In this document: positions 1-8,722 of the stretch, piece after piece
Layout: each line of letters starts with the position of its first letter
Position numbering within the stretch: the stretch's first letter is position 1
IMG/VR virus record: IMGVR_UViG_3300045146_000269
Coordinates: 1 to 40,819 of that record
Direction: 5' to 3' (one strand)
DNA: 40,819 bases
Origin: a virus
The notes under the pieces: generated by a model
Seen by the model: only the letters and a program-made list of their open reading frames with translations
What the model was told of the DNA's origin: nothing
Databases searched by the model: none
Program-made: the position numbers and the translations under genes

Positions 1-141
1 GATGATTATTATTTATCCGTTTCTTCAAGCAGTTCTGGCACGAATGATACGGTATTTATGTTTGATACCTTCAATATGGCATGGACAAAGTTTAGCGGTA
101 TAAATTCAAACGCTTGGACAGTATTTAATGATGGGACAGGG
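1..141. repeat. Terminal direct repeat, left copy
   Basis: Bases 1-141 match 40679-40819 at every position except one: A at 127 against G at 40805, which changes Asn to Asp in the encoded protein. Joining the copies restores one open frame across the junction. A 141-base overlap is also a common assembler k-mer length, so the repeat is more likely a mark of a circular or circularly permuted molecule than a true terminal repeat of packaged DNA. Confidence 0.95.
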
Positions 142-588
142 AAGGATAAAATACTTTTTGGGAACTATCATGGAACAATTTTAAAATATCCTGAAGGAGA
201 TAACGATAATGGTTCTGCGATAGACGCATATTATATTACGAAACAATTTAGTTATCCTGAACTTGGCCCTGCTAAAGACTGGAAGACATTGCGGGTTTAT
301 GCGGCACAGGAGGCAACTGATTATAATCTGACCGTAATTACTTATAAAGATTTTGAGACAACAGGCACAGAAACTTCTATAGATTTAAAATCAACTACTG
401 GAGGAAGTTATGGAACCGCTGTATATGGGACAGATGTATATGGTGGCGAAAGCATAAATATAAGTAGAATCGAAGTAAACCTTGACGCGGATTTTTATAA
501 AATAAAATTTTCAAATTCAAATGCTGACCAACCATTTGAAGTATATGGGTATCAAATGTATGTGGAAAAAACTGAAGGCAACATTTAG
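1..588 (+). CDS. Tail hub / DNA-stabilisation protein (P22 gp10-like), C-terminal part
   Basis: The frame is open from base 1 and is the continuation of the gene starting at 39683. Joined over the repeat, the protein is about 527 residues. This part gives the last 195 residues: beta-rich, with many Tyr, Gly, Thr and Asp residues and no membrane segment, ending in TAG at 586-588. I infer that it is the beta-propeller tail hub that closes the portal channel after packaging, because it directly follows a tail-adaptor gene, has the right length, and has repeated short blade-like segments upstream. The first internal ATG is at 58, but that is not the true start. The next gene starts inside its last 29 bases. 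Confidence 0.65.
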   Translation, partial: DDYYLSVSSSSSGTNDTVFMFDTFNMAWTKFSGINSNAWTVFNDGTGKDKILFGNYHGTILKYPEGDNDNGSAIDAYYITKQFSYPELGPAKDWKTLRVYAAQEATDYNLTVITYKDFETTGTETSIDLKSTTGGSYGTAVYGTDVYGGESINISRIEVNLDADFYKIKFSNSNADQPFEVYGYQMYVEKTEGNI

Positions 589-844
589 TCTTATAATATT
601 ATTCATAACCATAAATAGTTATGCTGGGACTATTCCAGCTCCGCCTCCATTGCCAAATGAAACAGTAGTAGAACAAGATTATTTTCAGAAGATATATGAG
701 AATATGAATGTATGGGATATAGTAACTTCTGCTCCTGATGGTTCACTGAAAGGCATAAAAGGACAGCCAGTTTTATATAATAATTCAGGAACTTTTACTT
801 TATGGGTTAATGTAGATGGAAATACAGACTGGCAACAAATATGA
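560..844 (+). CDS. Small secreted proline-rich protein in tail operon
   Basis: The start at 560 is chosen because it gives a classical Sec signal peptide: two Lys, about 15 hydrophobic residues, then a NSYA cleavage site near residue 22. The mature part opens with a proline-rich stretch (GTIPAPPPLP) and is about 72 residues long. It has a short acidic helix followed by a beta-type end (DGSLKGIKGQPVLYNNSGT). The gene overlaps the tail hub by 29 bases and ends 7 bases before the fibre gene, so it is in the tail operon. I do not recognise the family. A small tail accessory such as a needle or fibre-attachment protein is possible. Confidence 0.6.
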   Translation: MWKKLKATFSLIILFITINSYAGTIPAPPPLPNETVVEQDYFQKIYENMNVWDIVTSAPDGSLKGIKGQPVLYNNSGTFTLWVNVDGNTDWQQI

Positions 845-851
845 GGTAACT

Positions 852-2021
852 ATGAAAATGCTCCTGTTCTTAATCTTTTTATCAATAACCGTAAATTTAT
901 ATGCTGTGCCAGATAATACAATGACTATACCGACTGTTTCAGATGGAGATACAATCGAGGCAAGCGAACATAATACCGCAAGAAATACCATATCTTCAAC
1001 CTATAATGCACATTCCCATAGTGATATAACAAGTCTTTCAAATTTAGGAACAGTGGGAACATTGTCAACTGGCGTATGGAATGGAACTGTTATAACTGCG
1101 ACTTATGGTGGAACAGGCGCGGCCACTTTAACTGATGGCGGAATACTGCTTGGTTCGGGAACTGGAGCAATAACAGCGATGAGCGTTTTAGCAGATGGAG
1201 AAATGATAGTGGGAGATGGGACAACCGATCCAGTAGCTGAAAGCGGGGCAACATTAAGAACTTCCATAGGTGTAGCGATAGGAACCGATGTCCAAGCGTA
1301 TGACGCTCAACTTGCTGATTTAGCGGATGGGACTTTAAGCGGAAGTTCAACTGTTAATGTAGGGACTGCCGCAACAGGAGTTTTACCAGTAGCTAATGGC
1401 GGAACTGGTTCTACAAGCGGAATGTCTCAATTATTCACTTCTGATGGTAATTTTACTGTTCCTGCTGGCGTAACTACCGTATATATCACTATGGTAGGTG
1501 GTGGGGGTGGCGGTGGAAAAGCGGGTAATTCTTCAGGTGGGTGCGGCGGGGCAGGTGGCGGTGGACAAGCTATTATAAAATATCCATATACTGTAACAGC
1601 AGAAGCGACATATGCAGTAGATGTAGGTGCAGCTGGCACAGCGGGAACAGGTGGAAATGGTGGCGCAGGAGCAAATAGCACTTTTGACACTACGGGAGTG
1701 GTAGCTTTAGGCGGAAATTATGGCGCGGCAGGTTCAGGACTAACTCCTGGGGCTTCTGGCGCAGTAAGCAGTTCTTTAACTGGAAGTAGAGGTGCTACTG
1801 TAGGAGGGAAAGGCGTAGGAGGCGGAGCTGGAGGAACTAATGATGGGAATACTGCTGCTTCAGGAGGAGGGTCAGTATTTGGGATAGGAGGGGCTGGCGG
1901 GGACCAAGGAGGTAACGGTTCTGCCCCAGCATCAGGTTATGGAGGTGGCGGGGGAGGAGGTTCTCCAACTACAGGAAATGGTGGAGCAGGAAAAATAGGG
2001 TTTGTGTTAGTGGAGTGGTAA
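852..2021 (+). CDS. Tail fibre / adhesin with glycine-rich tip and Sec signal
   Basis: The ATG at 852 follows GAGGTAAC and gives a signal peptide of about 18 residues ending in NLYA, so I prefer it to the in-frame start at 816. The middle carries tail-fibre spacer repeats (GGTGAATLTDGG, VANGGTGSTSG). The C-terminal 200 residues start with FTSDGNFTVPAGVTTVYITM and continue as long glycine runs, ending in FVLVEW. This is the pattern of the glycine-rich receptor-binding tips of phage fibres, where polyglycine II helices pack together. Role inferred: host-surface recognition. A signal peptide on a tail fibre is unusual. Confidence 0.75.
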   Translation: MKMLLFLIFLSITVNLYAVPDNTMTIPTVSDGDTIEASEHNTARNTISSTYNAHSHSDITSLSNLGTVGTLSTGVWNGTVITATYGGTGAATLTDGGILLGSGTGAITAMSVLADGEMIVGDGTTDPVAESGATLRTSIGVAIGTDVQAYDAQLADLADGTLSGSSTVNVGTAATGVLPVANGGTGSTSGMSQLFTSDGNFTVPAGVTTVYITMVGGGGGGGKAGNSSGGCGGAGGGGQAIIKYPYTVTAEATYAVDVGAAGTAGTGGNGGAGANSTFDTTGVVALGGNYGAAGSGLTPGASGAVSSSLTGSRGATVGGKGVGGGAGGTNDGNTAASGGGSVFGIGGAGGDQGGNGSAPASGYGGGGGGGSPTTGNGGAGKIGFVLVEW

Positions 2022-2023
2022 AA

Positions 2024-2497
2024 ATGCCTATTACATCTAAAATCATAATTCGTAAAGCCAATATATTAGATAAAGAGGATATAAAAATCCTGATAGATAA
2101 ATTCTACGAGGAAAGCCTTAAAGATTTAGGGATGAAATTCACTGATTATACAATAGATAAGACCATAGATAACTTTATAAATAATCATATAGTAATTTTA
2201 GCACAGGAAGGTGAAAAAATAATCGGAATTATAGGTGGCATGCTTTCACCGAGTATTTTTGATGAGAATGAAATAATTATCCAAGAAGCAATGTGGTATG
2301 TAGAGCCAGAATATCGTAAAGGGACATTAGGGACTGATTTACTTTTATTATTCGAGGAAATAGCAAAAGAACTGGGAATAAATCATATAGTTATGGTATG
2401 TATGGGAAATTTGAATTTTGAAATACTGAATAGATTTTATGTTAAAAACGGATATAAATTATTAGAAAACCAATTTATAAAAACGATAGGAGTTTAA
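2024..2497 (+). CDS. GNAT-family N-acetyltransferase
   Basis: The 157-residue product fits the GNAT fold. The N-terminal strand is IIIRKANILDKEDI, the central strand IIGIIGGMLS, and the acetyl-CoA loop region YVEPEYRKGTLGTDLL (the usual R/Q-x-x-G-x-G/A, slightly changed to RKGTLG). The end is NFEILNRFYVKNGYKLLE, the typical GNAT terminal motif. The start at 2024 is supported by GGAGTGG upstream and overlaps nothing important in the fibre gene. Such acetyltransferases are often found beside phage tail-fibre genes and may modify a virion protein or a host target. The substrate is unknown. Confidence 0.8.
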   Translation: MPITSKIIIRKANILDKEDIKILIDKFYEESLKDLGMKFTDYTIDKTIDNFINNHIVILAQEGEKIIGIIGGMLSPSIFDENEIIIQEAMWYVEPEYRKGTLGTDLLLLFEEIAKELGINHIVMVCMGNLNFEILNRFYVKNGYKLLENQFIKTIGV

Positions 2498-2498
2498 T

Positions 2499-3626
2499 AT
2501 GGCAGTAGCAACCACAACAGCAATTTTAGGAGCCGCCGCAATAGGAGCAGCAGGAGCAGTAGCGAGTGCTTCCATAGCTTCATCTGCTCAAAAGAAAGCT
2601 CAATCAGAAGCAGAGCAATTTGCAAGGGAACAGCAACAGGCGGCGGATGAGAATGCCCGAAGATTAGAGGAAAAATACGGCTTATCCACAGGGGAACTTG
2701 CAAGGGAATGGTCATTAACTGGCGTTCCTGAAGGGGAAACCATGCCGACTTCCTATGCTGGAAGCGAAGAGGCTAAACAACTTGCCATGCTCAGGGAAAG
2801 AGCAGGGATGACCGGCGAAGAACTGCTGAAAGAAGCAGGCCCAGAAACAGAACGTCTTTATAATTTAATAGGAGAAAGATTAGGTATATCTGGCGAGGAA
2901 CTATTCAGAAGGGAAGGGGAAACTGGAACTGCTTTGGCTGATCAGATTTTAATGGGAGCAAAAACTCCAGGCGGAACTTTTGAAAGCACATTATCACAGG
3001 AATTGGAACTTGCAAGGCAAATGGTAAATCAGGAAGCTAATAGAAGAGGTGTATTCGGCGGTCTTCCTGAAGGGGGGATAAGATTTGAGCAATTAGGTAG
3101 GGCTGCTATTGATTTGGCTGTAAAATCCGCTGAAGCTAAACAGGCCGCAAGACAACAAGATTTAGCCAATGCCATGACTGCTGTATCTAACTATGCTACT
3201 ATGTCGGAAAAAGCAAGAGGAGAAAGCGCAACATTATCAAGTTCTGCTTTAAGCGAGCAGGAAAGGGCAAGAACAGAACTTGAGACATTCTTAAGTAATA
3301 TGGAGACTTTATCTCAAAATGCAAAGCAAAGAACCGCGAATGTAGGGATAGGAGCTTCGCAATTAGCCCAGAATCAAAGAGGATTAACTACTGATGAAAT
3401 CATGTCTTTATATGGCACAAAAGCGGGAGAAGCCGCGAAATCTAAATATTCTGCCCTTGAAAGTATAGGCAAAATCGGAGGGAATTTGATATCCAATCTA
3501 CCAACAGAAACTAAAAAAACAGAGACCAATACCAAAACTCTTGGGTTAGAAGATTTATTAAAAACACCAGACTTTTACAATACAAAATTAAGATTATCCA
3601 ATTTAACAGGTTCATCTATGACATAA
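2499..3626 (+). CDS. Probable DNA-ejection / internal virion protein 1
   Basis: A protein of 375 residues. Residues 6-30 are an Ala/Gly-rich hydrophobic helix, and the rest is almost entirely charged and helical with many Gln, Glu and Ala. Three genes in a row (2499, 3638, 4756) have this style and lie between tail genes, the arrangement of the P22 ejection genes 7, 20 and 16. I infer that it is carried in the capsid and enters the host envelope with the DNA. There is no motif that proves this. AGGAGTTTAAT precedes the start. Confidence 0.5.
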   Translation: MAVATTTAILGAAAIGAAGAVASASIASSAQKKAQSEAEQFAREQQQAADENARRLEEKYGLSTGELAREWSLTGVPEGETMPTSYAGSEEAKQLAMLRERAGMTGEELLKEAGPETERLYNLIGERLGISGEELFRREGETGTALADQILMGAKTPGGTFESTLSQELELARQMVNQEANRRGVFGGLPEGGIRFEQLGRAAIDLAVKSAEAKQAARQQDLANAMTAVSNYATMSEKARGESATLSSSALSEQERARTELETFLSNMETLSQNAKQRTANVGIGASQLAQNQRGLTTDEIMSLYGTKAGEAAKSKYSALESIGKIGGNLISNLPTETKKTETNTKTLGLEDLLKTPDFYNTKLRLSNLTGSSMT

Positions 3627-3637
3627 AGAGGTGAAAA

Positions 3638-4756
3638 ATGGGCGGATTTTCAAGAGGCTTTGAACAAGGGGAAAATGTAGCAAAAAATCCTTTCGCAGTT
3701 TTGCTTGATAGTATAGGCGAAGGGATAGCTCGGAGGCGCGCAGAAGATAAAAAAAGGGCTGACGAAGAAAACGCATTAAGACAGGAGATTATCAAATTAG
3801 GCGTAAAGGATACTTATGACAAGGCGTTGCAAAAAGAGAAGATATTAAGTGAAGGATTGATAAAAGGCGATATAGAAGAAACCACAGACATAGGAGAAGG
3901 AACTTTTGAGGGAACACCATTTGGAGCAGTAGGAAAAAGATATAAAAGAGGAATAAATTCTGAAAGTGAACTAAAATCAACAGAACTTAAATTGAAGAAA
4001 AAACAACTTGAGGAACTTGAAAGTTATGGCGGAACAGGAAATATAAAAAAGGAAACCAATGATTTATATAATAAATTAGACATACCTGAAGATGAAAGAG
4101 AAGATTATCAAGTTAAAGTAGATACAGAAAGCATTAGAGGTATAAAAACTCAAAAATTAGGATTAGAAAGGAAACAAAGGTTACCTGCTTCCGAATTGGC
4201 AGATATAGGAAGAATAAGAGATGGAAATAAAATACTTAATGATATAAAAGTAACACTTGAAAACTTTGGGCTTCAAATGGGACCTGGTTTTTCAACAAGA
4301 CCAGGTGCTATAGCTGATTTATTGGCTCAATCTAAAGGTGCAAACTTTTCCGCATTAAAAGCTAAGATAGGCAGAGCTTTTCAGAAATATAGAAAAGCTG
4401 TTACAGGCGTAGCGGCTGGATATCCTGAACTTAATATGTTAGCCCCTAATTATATAAAAGCTACCGATACAAATGATGTTTTAATTCAAAAAGCATTAGA
4501 CATTTTAAAAGAAGGACAGGATAACGAGGAAATATTGTTAGATACTTTTAGTAAGGGTGGATATGCTGTAAGCCAACTTAGAAAAAAGTCAAATAAAAAT
4601 ATGTCTGAAAATAAAAAAACTATAACTTTGCCAAGCGGGAAGAAATCTTCTGCACAAGATCAGAATGAAAATCTTGTATCTCAATATATGCAGAAATATC
4701 CTAATCGTTCAAGAGAAGAAGTAATAAATGCTATGAAAAAACAAGGATTACTATAA
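3638..4756 (+). CDS. Probable DNA-ejection / internal virion protein 2
   Basis: A protein of 372 residues, strongly helical, with a GFSRGFEQGENVAKNPF start that recurs in phage injection-type proteins and a Lys/Glu-rich coiled-coil stretch around residues 30-60. The segment around 220-260 (GFSTRPGAIADLLAQ, AVTGVAAGYPELNML) looks like a folded helical domain. It starts after AAAGAGGTGAAAA and its TAA shares an A with the next ATG (TAATG), so translation of the pair is coupled. Function inferred from position and composition only. Confidence 0.45.
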   Translation: MGGFSRGFEQGENVAKNPFAVLLDSIGEGIARRRAEDKKRADEENALRQEIIKLGVKDTYDKALQKEKILSEGLIKGDIEETTDIGEGTFEGTPFGAVGKRYKRGINSESELKSTELKLKKKQLEELESYGGTGNIKKETNDLYNKLDIPEDEREDYQVKVDTESIRGIKTQKLGLERKQRLPASELADIGRIRDGNKILNDIKVTLENFGLQMGPGFSTRPGAIADLLAQSKGANFSALKAKIGRAFQKYRKAVTGVAAGYPELNMLAPNYIKATDTNDVLIQKALDILKEGQDNEEILLDTFSKGGYAVSQLRKKSNKNMSENKKTITLPSGKKSSAQDQNENLVSQYMQKYPNRSREEVINAMKKQGLL

Positions 4757-5919
4757 TGGAACTTAAAGAATTGCAATTTGAGGATTTACCAGAACTTAAA
4801 TTTGAAGAAACTCAGTCTAAAACTTCTTCAAATAGAATTGCTGAATTTTTTACAGGCGGGATTAAAAAGGCAGGGAGTATATTGCCAGGTCAGGAACATG
4901 ACCCTGTCCGTAAAGCTCTTGAACTGGAAAAAAAATGGCAGGAATTCTTAGGCACAAAGCCAGAAAGACCATATCCTCTTAATGTGGCGACTGAATTTTT
5001 AAAAGGAACTGAACTTCTAAAACCTTCTACTTATATTACTAATATGTTATTAGGTTATGGTGCAGGGAAAGTAGTAGCACAGACTCCATTCATAAGGAAA
5101 GGATTAGAAAAATATACACCGACTTTATCAGAAAAATTATTGGAATTTTTACCTGAAAAGACTAAAGTGCCTACATCTAATCCTATCGTCAATATATCTA
5201 ATAATATAAAAAATATAACTAAACCTGCTAAATTTGCAGGTAAAGTAAGGCAATCATTTTTTGATGCAAAAAAAATAGCAGGGCAAGAATTTGAACAAGG
5301 ATTGCAACAACAGGCATTACTAAATCCTGATAGAAGAATAAACTTACGGTCACTTTTTGAAGATTTTAAAATGTATCAAGATGATATAGTGAATAATCCA
5401 GGTATGAAATCAGAAGTAAAGGGAATAATAAGAAAAACAAAAAGAGCAGATTTGCAGGCAATGATAGATAATCCAGCACTTGCTGAAAATTTAACTTTAA
5501 GGCAAGTTCAAGATATTAAAAATGCCATAAATCAAGCTCCTTCCATAGCAAAGAAAGCGGGAAATAAATTTGCTAATTGGACAAGTGGCGAGGGTGAACT
5601 TTTGGATTTAGTAGATGAAATAAGACTTGCAGAACTTGAAAATTTTCCAGGTATGGAAAATGTATTTAGTAAATATGCTGATAAGATGGGTCAATATCGT
5701 CTTATCAAAAATAAATTCAAGGAAGGTAGTCTTATTAGAAATTTAAAGACAGGATTTGGCGACCCAGAGATAAAAGAGATGGTAAAAGTTTATTTTAAAG
5801 ATAATCCACAGATAATAAAAGAAATGGGTGGATATGAAAAAACTTTAAAATTTCTTAAATGGGTTGGATTAGGGGCTGGATTAGATTATTTAAGAAGGTT
5901 ACTTAAAGGACAACCATAA
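4756..5919 (+). CDS. Probable DNA-ejection / internal virion protein 3
   Basis: A protein of 387 residues. It has an acidic N-terminus (ELKELQFEDLPELKFEE), a weakly hydrophobic stretch near residues 97-107 (NMLLGYGAGKV), a long basic helical middle, and a short hydrophobic turn near the end (WVGLGAGLDYL). It is the last gene of this block; a 90-base non-coding gap follows. I assign it to the ejection group by position. No enzymatic motif was seen. Confidence 0.45.
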   Translation: MELKELQFEDLPELKFEETQSKTSSNRIAEFFTGGIKKAGSILPGQEHDPVRKALELEKKWQEFLGTKPERPYPLNVATEFLKGTELLKPSTYITNMLLGYGAGKVVAQTPFIRKGLEKYTPTLSEKLLEFLPEKTKVPTSNPIVNISNNIKNITKPAKFAGKVRQSFFDAKKIAGQEFEQGLQQQALLNPDRRINLRSLFEDFKMYQDDIVNNPGMKSEVKGIIRKTKRADLQAMIDNPALAENLTLRQVQDIKNAINQAPSIAKKAGNKFANWTSGEGELLDLVDEIRLAELENFPGMENVFSKYADKMGQYRLIKNKFKEGSLIRNLKTGFGDPEIKEMVKVYFKDNPQIIKEMGGYEKTLKFLKWVGLGAGLDYLRRLLKGQP

Positions 5920-6009
5920 CCATAAACCTATAAATATAAGCATAATATCTATTATTATCATACACTAAAACTATACCATATAACCTAAAATAGTCAAGGA
6001 GGATGATAG
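5920..6009 (+). promoter_or_regulatory. AT-rich spacer upstream of second fibre block
   Basis: Ninety bases, almost all A and T, between two tail operon blocks. It ends in a strong ribosome binding site (AAGGAGGATGATAG) for the gene at 6010. Several TATA-like hexamers are present but none has a convincing -35 partner, so a promoter is only possible. No terminator hairpin is visible. Confidence 0.3.
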
Positions 6010-6336
6010 ATGGGTAAAACCAATAAGGTAAATATCATAGCAGGACTTCATAAGGTATTTAACTATGAGTCAATTGCTGTATCAACTACCATCGTTAGCT
6101 TAACTGCTTCAAAATATACAGATACCGACGGTGATATGGCTAAAAGATGTGTTATAAAAGTGGAAAATGGACAACTCCGCTACCGTATGGATGGCGAAAA
6201 TCCCACCACGACTGAAGGGATGTTATTAAATCCTATGGATATTCTTGTTATACTTGGAACGCAGAATATAGAGAATTTTAGGGCTATAAGAAAGACATCA
6301 ACTGACAGCAAGATATTCGTTCAATATGAAATATAA
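6010..6336 (+). CDS. Small phage structural protein (FRAIR-type)
   Basis: A protein of 108 residues, all beta. It contains the pattern VIKVENGQLRYRMDGENPTT followed by LNPMDILVILGTQNIENFRAIR. I recognise this as a small structural domain frequent in phage head and tail modules, where a strand with YR.DG..PT precedes a closing FRAIR strand. The exact place in the virion is not known. The last bases overlap the start of the next gene by 11. Confidence 0.55.
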   Translation: MGKTNKVNIIAGLHKVFNYESIAVSTTIVSLTASKYTDTDGDMAKRCVIKVENGQLRYRMDGENPTTTEGMLLNPMDILVILGTQNIENFRAIRKTSTDSKIFVQYEI

Positions 6337-8395
6337 AATCTTATTAACTATCCTATTACTTTTTATCACTTTCAATGTAAACGCCGATCCACAGGGAAAA
6401 GGAGTAGTTTCTATTATAGAAGAAGATAACTCTCCAGAAACTTATCCCTGGCAATTAAAGGTAACTAACGGATCTCTTACTGATAATGGGGACGGGACTG
6501 TAAGCTTAACTGTGGGCGGTTCCGAAGCCGACACCCTTGATACTGTCTGCGACAGGGGAGCGACGACAAATCAATCTATTACCATTAACGATAACGACGG
6601 TGACGATAATGAAAACATGCTTACAATCGGGGACTCTAATGATTTGGATAATGCTATAATATGGGGTAATGTCGGAATAGGTCTTACTAATCCGAGTGTG
6701 TCTTTAGAAGCTACTGGTTCTGCAATAATAGGCGGTTCCACATCAGGTGAAAGTTCAATAGATAAAGGTCTCGTGGTGAATGAAAGTGGAGGCAGTACTG
6801 CTACTGATGATTTTAGGGCAGAAAGTAATCTTAACGCCAATGCTTTCTTGGTAGATGCTTCAGCAGAACAGGTGAATATTGGAATTGATTTGGCAGTAGA
6901 TACAAGTGATTTATTCATAGATGTATCAGAGGGTAATGTGGGAATAGGAGTAACTACGCCTGTCAATAAATTAGACATCGAGGGAAGTTGTGCTATAGGG
7001 GTTACCTATTCTGGGACTAATACAGCCACTTCCAATGGTTTGATAGTTCAGGGTAATGTTGGTCTTGGCATAACTAATCCAGTTCATCCTCTAAGTGTTG
7101 TAGGAAATTCTTATTTTAATGGTAATGTGGGAATTGGAGATACAAGCCCTGCTACAGCCATAGAAACTTCTGGAACAGTTACAGCTGAACATTTTGCCTC
7201 TACTGACGACGCCGATATAACCGATAACCTCACCGCAGGGGATATTATTATTGACGAAGCAGATGGGGTATTGAGTTTTACAGGGGCGACATCAGCTACT
7301 ATACTTTGCCCTACAGCAGGTAATATAAATATAACTCCAAATATGGATTTTAATGGGGGAATAAGATACGCTCAAGATACTTCAATAGGTTTTGGAAAGG
7401 GTGCTGTAGGATTAAGCCAGATATTTTCTATGGCTATGCTTACAAATTATACTGCTGATAGTTTATGGACAATGATAGTAACCCCAGATGCAAATGTTTC
7501 CTCATGTTGGATATATGGTAAAACTGCGGCCTATGGTTGCACTGACCATGATAATTATGTCTCTCCTACTTTTGTCTTTGCCAATGAAAATGGAGCTGAC
7601 TCATATGATTATGCAGGTGTGGTATTGGGCGAGAGGACTCAATCAAATGTGGCGACAACGCATTACTTTGACATACTTGCTATGACTGGTTCTCTTGATG
7701 GCTCGGTAGATGCCACGACTACTGAAGTAGGGGCCATGTTTAGGACTGGCGACTCAGGAACAGCCACCTCTGGACATTCTTTATCAAGCGGAGACTGGCT
7801 CTTTGAGGACGATATTGAAGTAAATGGAAGTGCTTATTTTGACGCAGGAGTAACAATTGCCGACCACATACGAGCTTCCACATCTATCTACAGAAGATAT
7901 TATCATCTAAATATAGCTGGAATAGCTCCAGGTTCTTCAGGAGCCACATGGACAGAGGCAGGGGCAAATAATCTTGCTGGATGGCAATTAAATTCTGCCA
8001 CAGAACTATTAAATTTTGATAGTGATGTTCATTCTGATTGGGATGGAACAAGTGATTTTACGGTAGAAATATACTTTCAATTACTTAGTGCTGGGAGCAA
8101 TGGTGATACTGTAGATTTGAAATTGATAACCTATTATATGGCGGTAGGGGACTCTATAGTGAAAACTCAAACACTTGCAGATGTGGTAACGACTACAGAT
8201 GGAACTCAATATAAAATGTATAAGGCAACGTTTACTGTTCCATGGGACGCGGCAAATGATATAGAAACGGGCGATAGGTTAAGTTTTACTCTTAACCTTG
8301 AGACAGATACAAGCGAAATAGATAATATACTTGTAGCAAATGGAAGTATTGTTTATAGCACAACTCATATAGGAATAGAAGATGGAGACACATAA
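6326..8395 (+). CDS. Long tail fibre with VGIG repeats and Sec signal
   Basis: A protein of 689 residues. Residues 1-21 are a Sec signal peptide (Lys, Lys, hydrophobic core, NVNA site), so the mature protein begins DPQGKG. From about residue 110 to 285 there are at least four copies of a GNVGIG.T.P repeat followed by a strand (GNVGIGLTNP, GNVGIGVTTP, GNVGLGITNP, GNVGIGDTSP). This spacer is known from phage fibres and large adhesins. The rest is beta-rich with Asp, Thr and Gly, ending in a jelly-roll-like region (DFTVEIYFQLL, SFTLNLETDT). Role inferred: receptor binding fibre or spike. Confidence 0.7.
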   Translation: MKYKILLTILLLFITFNVNADPQGKGVVSIIEEDNSPETYPWQLKVTNGSLTDNGDGTVSLTVGGSEADTLDTVCDRGATTNQSITINDNDGDDNENMLTIGDSNDLDNAIIWGNVGIGLTNPSVSLEATGSAIIGGSTSGESSIDKGLVVNESGGSTATDDFRAESNLNANAFLVDASAEQVNIGIDLAVDTSDLFIDVSEGNVGIGVTTPVNKLDIEGSCAIGVTYSGTNTATSNGLIVQGNVGLGITNPVHPLSVVGNSYFNGNVGIGDTSPATAIETSGTVTAEHFASTDDADITDNLTAGDIIIDEADGVLSFTGATSATILCPTAGNINITPNMDFNGGIRYAQDTSIGFGKGAVGLSQIFSMAMLTNYTADSLWTMIVTPDANVSSCWIYGKTAAYGCTDHDNYVSPTFVFANENGADSYDYAGVVLGERTQSNVATTHYFDILAMTGSLDGSVDATTTEVGAMFRTGDSGTATSGHSLSSGDWLFEDDIEVNGSAYFDAGVTIADHIRASTSIYRRYYHLNIAGIAPGSSGATWTEAGANNLAGWQLNSATELLNFDSDVHSDWDGTSDFTVEIYFQLLSAGSNGDTVDLKLITYYMAVGDSIVKTQTLADVVTTTDGTQYKMYKATFTVPWDAANDIETGDRLSFTLNLETDTSEIDNILVANGSIVYSTTHIGIEDGDT

Positions 8396-8404
8396 GGAGA
8401 AAAA

Positions 8405-8722
8405 ATGAGATATATATTATTATTCATTCTACTATTACCGATTAATTGTTTCGCGCAGAGTTATACGAAAATTAATAACAACACTTATAAGAAAAAGATT
8501 ACCATTATCGAGACTATAAATAAGACGGCTTTACAGAATGATATTAAAGAGCTTGAACAGAAGATAATTTCCTGTGAAAATGAAATAATTCCGATACCGG
8601 ATAATATAGACGATAGAATTATAACTCTCATAAACCAGAGGAATGAGTTTACTATTGGGGAAAAGTTAATGTTTAAGGAAGAACTTAAAGAGAAGTTAGA
8701 ATTACTTGATAATTTAAAATGA
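8405..8722 (+). CDS. Small secreted coiled-coil protein between adhesins
   Basis: A protein of 105 residues with a signal peptide (MRYILLFILLLPINCFA, cleavage before QSYTK). The mature part is a short Asn/Lys-rich strand region, then two helices (ALQNDIKELEQKIISCENEI and LMFKEELKEKLELLDNL) likely to form a coiled coil. GGAG precedes the start. The last ATGA overlaps the following large adhesin, so it may be its chaperone or assembly partner. No family recognised. Confidence 0.6.
   Translation: MRYILLFILLLPINCFAQSYTKINNNTYKKKITIIETINKTALQNDIKELEQKIISCENEIIPIPDNIDDRIITLINQRNEFTIGEKLMFKEELKEKLELLDNLK

Noticed and set aside
1426-1690. Minus-strand proline-rich frame over the fibre gene
   Set aside because: It is the complement of the glycine codons in the fibre tip.
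2682-2690. TTATCCACA DnaA-box match
   Set aside because: It is inside a virion gene without repeats or AT-rich DNA nearby; a single match is expected by chance.
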